This document shows positions 10,685-21,300 of a stretch of 38,972 nucleotides of DNA, one piece after another. The stretch comes from Pelargonium cotyledonis. Taxonomy: Eukaryota; Streptophyta; Magnoliopsida; Geraniales; Geraniaceae. The stretch covers positions 1 to 38,972 of the forward strand of contig JAYMTA010000127.1 in the NCBI GenBank assembly GCA_036897625.1, written 5' to 3'. The position numbers and the translations under genes are program-made. The notes beneath the pieces were generated by a model. It had not been told where the DNA came from. It saw only the letters and a list, made by a program, of their open reading frames with translations, and made no database searches. Numbering within the stretch: position 1 is the stretch's first letter; the number at the start of each line of letters is the position of its first letter.

Positions 10685-12241
10685 TCTCAACGTCCACAAT
10701 GGTCCCGGTGCTTGCTTGCTGAGGCACTTCTGTGAGTAACAACCATTCAGAAGTGTTGAACATTAATGTGCCTAATTCATGATCTTTTTGTGGATCTTGT
10801 ATGTTCAGTTTTGTATACAACATTGAAAATGAGATGTGAAAGTTGATTTAATGTGATTTGGTGTGCATTTTGGTTAGCTCTAGGATCATGAAGCAAAGAA
10901 AAATGGATCCCTATGGTTGTTGGATCTGCCAAACTTCCCAGCAATAATTGCTTTGATTATTCTGAGATTGCCAATGGTATTGGGATGATTTTTACAGTTT
11001 TAGCCTTGTTTCAATGTAATGCATGCATGAACCAAGAACCACACTAGATTAAGATGCAATGGTTCATTAATTAAAAGAACCATTGCATATATAATGTATC
11101 TGGTTAGAAAAACGCACGTATTTTTATCATCGTTATGGGGACCGTGTGTTACATATCAACACATGGGCACGTATTTTAGCGTGGGAGGGTCGGGCCATAT
11201 ATCCACAGTTAATGTGGGTCGGGTTACTTCTTTTCCAACCCGAACCTGAAAAAGTCGAACCTGAAAAAGTACAACCTAAAATTTGGAATGCCAGCTCTAA
11301 CCCCAATCCTTGGGGTTTGGTTTCATGTGGCTTGGGGTAATGGGGACCATGTATTGGAAACAAGCCTTGGTCAATACTCAAGAGTGGCTATTTGTTTTCC
11401 ACATAAATGTCGTCAATCACAAACCTCTGGTTCTGCCTCTGCTGCTCCTCACTGCACATTACTCATCAACACTGATGTTTGATGGCAACCAATGTGCACA
11501 ACAATATCAAAACCAAATCTACCTCTATTTTCATGTAATTTTGGAAATAAACAAGTAATTATATTATTATGGGTAATTTAAGTAAAACAATACAATTATG
11601 TGTATGAAAAGGAAGGCTTGGCTGGTCCAGAATAACACTAAATAGCTTGTACTATTAGGTAAAGGTTGGGCAGTGTGTGGGGCAATATTAGCATTGCAAA
11701 TGCATACTATACTATAAAATTTGAATTTTGAAATGTAACATTACAAACCAATTATTTTTCAAGTTAATAATTTAATTTTATTCAAAATCAAATAAAGGTA
11801 GCATGTAATGCTGGTATAGCGGGCCCGTTTATGCGTGTTGTGTTAAGAAACGCACGTGTTTAAACAATTTTCATCATTTTTTTTTAACTAGTAGTGAGCT
11901 CGGTTTTCTATTTTCATGTCAAGCCAGGCTGATAAGATAAAGCAAATCGAACTACAATTTACACGTAAAACTCAAAATCTGATCTAAAATTTGCTCCCTA
12001 CATCCCTTAGCATATAGAACCGGGTTATGTTTTTATAACCCCGAAATTTGAGCTGAAATCCGAATAGTTTAACTCTATGTAACAGAGAAATAGGAGGAGG
12101 CTCGCTGGCATCGGTATGTGATACTCAAATCGCTTTCTCTTTCTTTCTTAGAAAAAAAAAAGCTTTAGGTTGAAGCACTCTCTTTCTGCAAGTTGCTTTG
12201 TCTCTTTCCATTCCAATTTCTCAGCTCAGTTCTGACCCAAA
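10685..12241. other. Gene-free stretch: 3' UTR, then intergenic DNA
   Basis: The first 200 bases probably contain the 3' UTR of the upstream gene. A hairpin sits at 11054-11088: ATGCAATGGTTC, an 11-nt spacer, then GAACCATTGCAT, a perfect 12-bp stem. Around 11180-11280 there is a GC-richer patch with a direct repeat GAACCTGAAAAAGT and inverted GGGTCGGGTT/CAACCCGAACC words. Around 11820-12060 there is a similar patch. Both look like decayed transposon DNA. No supported gene was found. Confidence 0.45.
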
Positions 12242-12448
12242 ATGCCATGGCTATTGAACCATCTTCCTCAGTCAGCTTCACAGACCAGAACTTGAGCTTC
12301 TGTGCTTTTCGCTAGCTGTATTTACATCTAGATCTGAAGACGACGACGACTAAGAAGATGAAGAATCTGAACCTGTAAAGCTATAAAGCTCGCTAATGAG
12401 TTCCGTTCAGTTCTGTATCTGAATCGTATCTATCTGCCATTGCCAAAT
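12242..12448 (+). promoter_or_regulatory. Probable 5' leader of RING gene with three short uORFs
   Basis: Three ATGs precede the main start at 12449. At 12242 a 17-codon frame (MPWLLNHLPQSASQTRT), at 12358 a 6-codon frame (MKNLNL) and at 12396 an 8-codon frame (MSSVQFCI) each end in a stop before 12449. If the transcript starts near 12150, all three lie in the leader and could lower translation of the main ORF. The transcript start is not known. Confidence 0.45.
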
Positions 12449-15400
12449 ATGGGATCCAGCAGCAGCAAACCATCGTCTTCTTCGTCTTCAAGGACTGGCA
12501 ATGGCAAGACGACGAGCGCTCAAAAAGCTCGATCTAAAGCAAACAGCTTTTTTCACTCCTCTTGTCTTCGTCTTGCTACTTCTTCGTCTTCTGGATCTCA
12601 TCGATCTCTCAATCATCATCATCACCACCATGTATGTATCTCTGTGTCTCTCCTTTAATGCATTCGGTGTTTTTGTTTACTTTCGATATTTTTGTTTCTG
12701 TTTCTGTAGTATGCATTCAAATTTGAATCTCATTATGGCATTTCAAGTTTGGGAACAACGAGAAAAAATGGTATTTTTTTTGCTTTGTTTTGAAGATGAA
12801 GGGTTAATTACATGTTGCATAGATTAGAAGTGAAATAATTTACTGCCTTAGATTTTGGGAAAGCTAAAACTCAAAAGAAGCTACTAATGCAGGACCCAGA
12901 AAATAAATGGAAAATGTTACATTTTGGTTCCCAACTATTCATTTTGTTTCTGAATTGATACCAATTTCATTTTTGTTCCAATTTGGTTCCTGTTTTATTT
13001 TGTTTCGACTTGGTCCAATACATAACAATGCCACATTTGAAGTGAGATTTTTCTTTATAATTTTTTGTTGATGTGGATGAGATTGAATAAATTTAGCTAA
13101 CTTCAGCGTCGCCTCAACAAAAACTTGTCTAGAAATTAGCCAAATTTGATGGCACCGGAAAGGATTTGACCAATTTGAATCAAAATCGCATAGTTAAGGA
13201 CAAAAATGGAAAGTTTTTCCAAAATAAATTGTACTGATGATATTGATATGATGCTATTTGGGTTCTGGCTCTGGTTAGCAACCATTAATACTCTTAGCTG
13301 GAGTTGGTATTCAAATTTTGTAGCTTTAAAGACCCTCTTTAACTAGTGACAACTGAACTCATGACTCAAAAAGTGCCTCATTACTCTATTCTAGCTTTTG
13401 TTGTTATTATGTACTTGCTACTTTATTAAGTTAGGATCGTTTTGTCTCTGAAACTCATAAGGAAGACAACAACTAGTCACTAGCAATGGCTGGGCAGCCA
13501 ATCCCTCTCTAGTCTTCTAGCACGTTACTTCTACCATTCACTAATGCTATGGTTGTTGATACAATCTTACTCACTATTATGGCATAAATGAATAACCTGG
13601 TAGACAGATTTCTCTTTCTAGCCTTTAAAGCTATTTTAAACATTTTTTGCAGTTATAGACTGATGACTGTGTTTACCATTATTTTAAATGGGTTGAATTC
13701 ATAATTGATACCTTAGCTATGCACCCATATCTCAATTAATCATTTCCATCATCATTGCCCCAAATCTCAGATTTTGCCAATTTATGCACCACATTTTGAT
13801 TTTGATTTTTCCAACTCATTTAAGTCAAATTTTTGCACATAACGTAATTTTGGTAGGAGACATACAATGTCTAAAAATATTGTGAAGACACACAAAAAAA
13901 AAAAAAAGACCTTAAAGGGACAAAATTTGAGGTTTTGGGCAATGGTTATGAAATCAAGTAGTTGATATGTTATTGGTGATTTTAAAAATAATTGGCCGAT
14001 CTAACTTGATATGAGTGGATTGTTGAGGGATCATCTATGAGTTTAACCCCAACATTGTTTCGGAAATGACATTGTGATTGGTTTAGCACAGTATGTATTG
14101 TGAAGTGGGACTCACTTATTACTTAAGCTATAATTTCTAAACTCAACCAATATATTCTATTCTATTCATTGAAAACTGTTTCTGCTAGATGTCACTCATG
14201 CTTTGTGTTCATTCAGGATAAACAAACGGGTGATGAGACTCCCTGCACAAACCAGATTGAAACAGAAAATAATCAGGTGAAAATCAATTGTTACAGAAAG
14301 GACAAAATTGAACAGTCTGATGTGATGCCAGGTATATCTTCTGATGTTCAGCTTAATGAATGGGGTCAAACAAGTATTAATGGTACAATCTCCAGAACTG
14401 GTAGTACCTCTGACCGTGCTTCTTCTACTCAATCCTTAAACCCTTCAAGCCGTATCCTCTCTCGTTTTAGAGTCATTCCTGGTAATTTAAGCTTCAGACT
14501 AAGCAGAGCAACCAGTTTAGGGTCATCTAGGGCTTATCCCGTTTCTTCTCCAAGTATTGATATATTGAACAATGAAGAAGACCATCAATGTGCAAGGGCT
14601 AACAGTAGTGTGCTTAGTAGATATGAAGCCCAACGACCCAATAACTTGCTTCCTGGACCTCTTACTGATAGAACATCCTCACAGCGTTATGAAGACACCT
14701 CAACTTATTTTCAGTTAAGTACTCCGGCATCCGGATCTTCTGACAATTTGCGAGACAATCAGACAGCTTCTTCTGTCTATGGTGTGGCCAGAAATGGTGA
14801 TAGCACTGGAATGGGAGCTGATATCAATTTAAGTTCTCCTGGGACTCACTCTGCAGTAGAGAACATTGATACTAGGATTTATGATAGACGCACTGGAGGT
14901 AGAGAACCCATCGAGCGGAATGTTCATTTTAGCAGAACTTTAAGTGTTGGAAGACTTCGTGACAGAGTTCTTCGTCGATCATCATCCTCTGATTTGACAT
15001 ATTGTCCTTTACAACAAGATAGAGAAGTAAGAGATGCTAGTCAGGGTTATGGACGACAGACTTGGGGTGTTGGGGGAGAGGCACCAGCATATGAAAGTAA
15101 TGCTGGAATTTCACCTACGAGGTCCACTTATTCTCCTTCTAGTATTTCTAACTCTATGTTTGGTAACCAAGATTATGAAGCGGCAACTTCAAGTGCAAGA
15201 GAAGGCAGATATTATGATCTGTTGGAACATAGGTCAAATTTTCTTGAACGGAGAAGAAGAATAAGATCTCAGGTTGGTATATTCTCCTAATAATTGAATG
15301 ACAGAAATGGATCTCTATCAAACAATCACTATATATGTTATGGGCCTATATTTATATTGACTGTTAAATGTTAATGCAACTTGGGGTTCAACTTTATAAT

Positions 15401-17250
15401 ATTAGCACCACCTGAAATCCTGTGAGTCGCCTATTTAAACCTGGATCCTCCTAGTACCCACTTATGATCCATATTGCATTGTAGCGTGCCCTTGCCCTAA
15501 CTTAATCTCACTCTGATTCTTTGAGCTGTGGAGTGTAACACCAATTGCTACTTGGGATCTATGTGAAACAATTTCGTCCCTTCATTTACAATGCCTTTTG
15601 TAAGACATGCTGGTAATGTTATCTACATAATTCTCTAGGTACGTGCTCTACAACGATTAGGAAGTCGTTTTGAGAATCTCTCAGGACATGAGAGGTCTTG
15701 CATTATATCTGGTCAACATAGAACAGGTCGTTGCACGTGCCGCACAGCCAACCGTGATGCCAATTCAAATGATGACACGAGTGCCAGGGCTAGCATATCC
15801 AGAATTGTTATGTTAGCTGAAGCTTTGTTTGAGGTCATTTTAATATAATTGCCTTCTATGATTTCAGGTGTTTCAGTTTTTTATTTTTATTTTTATTTTT
15901 ATTTTTTTATATATGTTGAATCTTCTTGACTTATTTTAATTAGGTTCTGGATGAAATTCATCAGCAATCAGTGGTTTTGTCCTCCCGGCCTTCTGCCTCT
16001 TCCATTGGATCTGTCCCTGCTCCTAATGAAGTTGTGGACTCCTTACCTGTGAAATTATACACCAAGTTGCAGAAACATCAAAATGAAGAGGCTGCACAGT
16101 GAGTACTTATATGCTTTGCCGTTGGCATTTTTTTTTTTTTGCTAATATCTGCTCTGAGTATATCTACCTTTGATTAGAACAATCTAGTGAGATGTCTATT
16201 GTCTATTTCAACTTTCATGATCTTTGCGGTAGCTTTTGAGGTGCAAGTGAAAGAATTGTTTTGTTCATATATTGTGCTTGTTAATGTGTAAGATTTTGAT
16301 GTTATATTGTGTATCCCCTTTCAAAAATGACAAATGAGGGAAGAAATATTTGAAAATGTCTATAGTTCATTGGATAAAGTTGTCTTGTGTCTATAGTTCC
16401 ATAGGAGTAGCTGGTAACTTAATTTTCTTTTTGTTCAACGTTTTTTTTATAGATCTCCATATTTCAAATTAATCCAGCTCAGATACCAAATCAATATCGT
16501 ACTTGGCATCTCTTACACAGGGTCTTAACTATGTTTTCATTGCCGATTCTTTATTTTGATAGATGCTATATCTGCCTTGTGGAGTACGAGGAAGGAGACA
16601 GTATGCGGACATTGCCTTGTCATCATGAATTTCACAGAACATGTGTAGACAAGTGGCTCAAAGAGATTCACAGGTACTGGGTGTATTTGCTGATATCATA
16701 GATGCCCTTTCTGCGAGTGTATGTTCTCTCGTTTGCATGTATGAAGTGTGAATATAAATGCATATGCTGTGTGCCACTGAAACTCAGCAAAGCTGTTTTA
16801 GGTTGCGTAGAAGAGAGCAGTTGCCAAACTTGATATCGCATTTGAGCCAGAGTTGGTCATATTATTGGAGAATATTGCAGAGGTGTAGCTCTTCCCGTGT
16901 CTTGCCCTGGTTTTAGCTTCCTTACGGAAGCTAAATTGTTGTTAAAATCATCGTTAAGTCAATCACCTCTCAAGTGATATTGCACCGAGTCCCTTTTTTG
17001 TTCTATCAGAAAACTTTTGTTGGCCGGATCAGATAAACTGCCAATCCCGAATATACAGTTCTACGGTGTCAGTCTGTACACATGTTAATTTATATGAATA
17101 TTTATGGTTGGTGAGACTTTCATGTAGCATTATTTTTGTGCTATTGATGCTATGACAAAATCACTAACTCTATACCATATTGTGCGCAGGGTATGCCCAC
17201 TTTGTCGCGGAGATATCTGCAGACCCGACTTATTACCTGCAGAGACCTAA
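12449..17250 (+). CDS. RING-H2 E3 ubiquitin ligase, At5g45290-like, N-myristoylation motif
   Basis: Six exons join in phase: 12449-12631, 14217-15272, 15639-15833, 15944-16098, 16563-16673 and 17190-17250, giving 586 aa. The C-terminus is a RING-H2 domain at about residues 531-572: CYIC, 14 residues, then CHHEFHRTC, 11 residues, then CPLC. It fits C-x2-C-x14-C-x-H-x2-H-x2-C-x11-C-x2-C, with all eight zinc ligands present. The N-terminus MGSSSSK has Gly2 and Ser6, the usual N-myristoylation pattern, so membrane attachment is likely. Residues 62-413 are Ser/Arg-rich and look disordered. Residues 414-478 contain a small cysteine group (GRCTCR). The family transfers ubiquitin from an E2 to substrates; the target is unknown. 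In Arabidopsis the matching gene sits next to BAM8, as it does here. Intron 1 (1.6 kb) contains two inverted-repeat elements. Confidence 0.93.
12912..13220. mobile_element. Putative TIR element in RING gene intron 1
   Basis: The left arm has TTTTGGTTCCCAACTATTC followed by TTTTGTTTCTGAATTGATACC. The right arm, reverse-complemented, has TTTTGTCCTTAACTATGCG followed by TTTTGATTCAAATTGGTC. The arms align over about 45 bases with mismatches. The interior is about 210 bp without an ORF. The terminal motif resembles non-autonomous Mutator-type elements, but I could not define a target duplication. Confidence 0.5.
13725..13965. mobile_element. Second putative TIR element in RING gene intron 1
   Basis: The left arm near 13738-13780 (CATTTCCATCATCATTGCCC, then AAATCTCAGATTTTGCC) matches the reverse complement of 13918-13955 (GATTTCATAACCATTGCCC, then AAACCTCAAATTTTGTCC). 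An A-run at 13894-13907 lies inside. About 240 bp, no ORF. It is distinct from the neighbouring element at 12912-13220. Confidence 0.5.
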
Positions 17251-18355
17251 TGGCCAATGGACTGGTGAAGTTTCCACTTAGCAAGAAGATAGTCTTGCGT
17301 GTGACGCTCTGGGAAGCTCAGTCTTTTTCCGGTAGCATCATTTTCGCTGCACAATTGTTTTGATTCCTCGAGAGTAGAAACGGACTGAACTACTCGCAAT
17401 ATGCAATGTGCATCCAGACTCCGGTGAGAGGGAGAGAGCAATTTGTTTTATTTGATGACAGGAGGATTCATTTTTTTTGCACTTGCTGGTTTGTGAGGTT
17501 TCAACATTTAGTGTAAATAACAGTTTGGCAAGAACTGCAACCCTACTGTTGCTGCCCAAGGATCATACAATTTGTAGGTTTTCATTCTTTGAACTCTATG
17601 ATTGAAACCATTGAATTTGTACATTACAGAGGGCTTTGCTTTGTAGTTTTCATTATAATTCAAAAATGTGTGTGCCCACAATGACACATAATACATTAAA
17701 ATCTAATAAATACACAACCCTTTAATAGCTAATGACATTAATGGCCTGAAGTTAGTCTATAATTTATTTTGACGTAATTACCCTTTTATTTATAATGGTT
17801 TTGGATACCACAAGAGAAGGTAATTTGTGTGTGTCAGGATAAAAGTTGACCAAAAATTTTATAAACAAATATAAACAAGACGTGTTTATGAATACATAAT
17901 ACAAACAAGACATTTGATGAGTTGTTTAATTAAATAGGTCAATTCGACGTGACTATATTAACAAGCATTCAATATTACTTGGCTGGTGCTTTTATAGGTT
18001 AATTTGCTATTACAGTCATTAAGCGTGTTTGTGGGACTACATAGTCGTGTTGTATATATTATCATAGAAGAAATAATTAATCGTGTGTAAATGTTTTTGA
18101 GGTTTATCACAATCACGACATAATTGATAAAACTGTGTGACCTTACCAATGCAGTAGGGGCAAAAGAGTAATTAGATGCTGAGAAGTAGAAAAGTGACTA
18201 CTACAACTGGCAACAACCTTACCTCTTGAGTTTTGGGCATTTCGGCATCGTTGCAGAGAGTGAAGTGTGGAGGTTGAAGAAGAAGAAGAAGAAGCAGAGA
18301 GTGAAAGCAAACACCAGAGCTTCTTCGGAGATGGAAATGGAGATTTGATCCAGAA
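17251..18355. other. Gene-free: RING gene 3' UTR and promoter/leader of the BZR1-BAM gene
   Basis: 17251 to about 17650 is probably the RING gene 3' UTR. From about 18130 the sequence becomes the leader region of the BZR1-BAM gene, with a GAA-rich run at 18271-18292 and a five-codon uORF (MEMEI) at 18331 ending just before the start codon at 18356. No additional coding sequence is supported. Confidence 0.45.
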
Positions 18356-21300
18356 ATGAATAACAACAACCTCAAGCAAGATCTGGACCATCCTCTCAGC
18401 GACCACAGCTCCGATCACTTCCCTCAGCCCCAACCCCATCCTGTGCACCTCCAATCTCAATCTCAGCTCCGCCGCCCCCCCCCGTGGCCTCGCTCCCACT
18501 GCCGCTGCCGCCGCTACTATGGGCCCTAATTCCACTGCCAAAGGCAAGAAGGAGAGGGAGAAGGAGAAGGAGCGAACTAAGCTCCGAGAGCGCCACCGCC
18601 GCGCCATCACCAGCCGCATGCTCGCCGGACTCCGCCAGTACGGCAATTTTCCTCTGCCTGCTCGAGCTGACATGAACGATGTGCTTGCTGCACTCGCTCG
18701 TGAGGCTGGCTGGACTGTGGAGCCCGATGGCACCACCTACCGGCAATCTCCACCTCCTTCGCAAATGGTCTATTTCTCTATCTCTCTCTCTCTCAAGCTG
18801 ATTTTGATATCTTTCTGCTAATTTGTTCAACTGTTTAGCTCGTAGCTTATCGCACATGTTGAATTGGAATCGAATTTGTGTTTTCTCACGCAAGACATCA
18901 CTTCTAGTTCATTCATATATTTGGTTATTGCCAGGAAATGATCTTGTTTAGCTCATAAGACAATCACAAATGCTGAATTGGATTCCAATTTTGTGTTTTT
19001 ATTGCCGTATACATCATTACTAGTTCAGTCATATATTTGATTCATAGATCATCATCTTGGTTAGACCTAGGAAATGATCTTGTTTAGCTCACAAGCTGAT
19101 CACACATGTTGAATTGGATTCAATTTTTGTTTTTACTTACTGTAGACATCATTACCAGTTCATTCATATATTTGACACATAGATCATCATCTTGGTTACC
19201 ACATTTTTGCAACATCATACGACAGGATTGCATTTAAACTGTAGTTACCAAAGACAATATTCAGTTCTACTTGTTATAGTCACCATTTAAACCACTTATT
19301 GTGCAGGCAACATTTCCTGTTAGATCAGTCGAAAGCCCACTATCCGCTTCTTCTTTGAGAAGTTGCGCAGTTAGAGCAGCTTTAGATTGTCAACCATCAG
19401 TTCTGAGAATTGATGAGAGCATGTCTCCAGCATCCCTTGATTCTGTTGTAATCGCAGAGAGGGATTCCAAGAGTGATAAGTATGCAAGTGCCAGCCCCAT
19501 CAACTCTGTTGAATGTTTGGAGGCAGACCAGGTAATTTTGTAGCTTATTTTTGGTTTCATAGTTGTTTAAGATTTCATTATTCAACTGAATCCATCAATT
19601 GCTAATATGAGTTGATCTGTCTTCTTTTTTTCTAATATGAAATTCTATTCGACTTTGCTGCACTTTTGTACACAATGAATCTCAGTTCTTTCTGGTTTTA
19701 GATTGATATACAATGCCATCTTCTAAATAAAATTGGTTTGCTTATTTAGGTAAATGAGTATAAAGTCAGCATTAGGGTGTGCCACCAATCTTATATTTAC
19801 TGAACATTAATCATTTTCTGAAGAACAAACATGTTCAATTTCAATTTCATTTTCACTTTGGTTTCTGTTTTTCCTGTTGCTCGAGTTTCAAGATATATGA
19901 TATATCTCAAGTTCTCAACCTTAGCAAATCTTTTCTTTTACTCTTTTCCATCCAAAAGCTTTTAGCGTTTTACATAATGCTTCTTTTAGATAAGGTAGAG
20001 GGAAATGTAGGAAGCAAGGAAGGAAATTGAAGAAGCAGATGAGAGAAGAGAATAGTGGTTCCTTTCCACTTAATTAGAAGTTCTTTGCCATCAGAGGAGT
20101 GGAAACAGAAATAAATCTCATATGATGTTTACCTATTATATCAGTTATGGGACTTGGTTTTGTTCTTGGGAAGTTCCCCTTCCAATCATCCTTCTAAATT
20201 CCTCCTGAACTTACCCAAACAATGAAGACTACCTATTTTTAACCCTGTCCTCCAATTTTGGTCTCTTCCCATTCCAAAATTGAAAGCCTTAAAATTTTAA
20301 AGTTGTTCCTTTTCTCTTTCCTCTTTTACTTTTTGAGTACTTCAAACTTTTGGTTCCTATTCAACTGAGGAGAACAGGGAATCATTTATCGGGGTTGTTT
20401 GACCTTTATGTAAGTTGAATGCCATAAGATCTAAGCGTTACTGTCCACTGAACTTTTATTTGCAAATCTGATTGTGTTATTAACTGGTGCAGCTCATAGG
20501 AGATGTTCGCTCTGGGGAGCATGAAAGTGAATTTGCAAACACTCCATATGTCCCTGTTTATGTAATGCTTGCAGTAAGTGTATTATCACCTGCTTTACAT
20601 TCTCATCTTCATATCAGTACATGAAGATATATTATCTGCCCATAACATTTAAGTAAATCCTTGGATTTTGCAACAGCCAGGTCTTATCAACAATTTCTGC
20701 CAGTTGATTGATCCAGAAGGCATGACACAGGAGCTAAGTCATTTGAAGTCCTTAAATGTTGATGGTGTTGTTGTTTATTGTTGGTGGGGTATTGTAGAAG
20801 GCTGGAGCCCTCAAAAGTATACGTGGTCCGGCTATAGGGATCTGTTTAACATTATCCGAGAGTTCAAGCTGAAACTGCAGGTAGCTTATGTGCATATCGC
20901 TGTACTCCATCCTTGTCAGAGTATCATTCAATTTTAGTGCTCTTGCTGGAGAAAAATGTGTCATTGTCTATTTCTTTCCATGTTTTCTGCCAACTTCAAG
21001 ATGGTTCTTAGTGAGAAGAATTTGTCCAATAGTAATTTAGTATTGGTGATTTCTACCTGCCTTCAAATTTACAAGTATCTTGAGGATTCTGTGCTGGCAG
21101 ACTAAATATCTTCCTCATTATTGATGAATAGCTTATGAAATCCTTATTGCACTCTGAAGGTTGTAATGGCATTTCATGAGTGTGGAGGAAACGACTCAGC
21201 TGATATGCTGATTACCCTCCCTCAGTGGGTTCTGGATATTGGAAAAGACAACCAGGACATATTCTTTACAGATCGTGAAGGAAGGAGGAATACCGAATGT

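Noticed and set aside
14196..14432. Minus-strand open frame inside RING gene exon 2
   Set aside because: No motif; the plus-strand exon has clear coding continuity into the RING domain.
18143..18893. Minus-strand open frames of 197 and 165 codons over the BZR1-BAM first exon
   Set aside because: They are antisense to a GC-rich, strongly conserved BZR domain and show only low-complexity residues.
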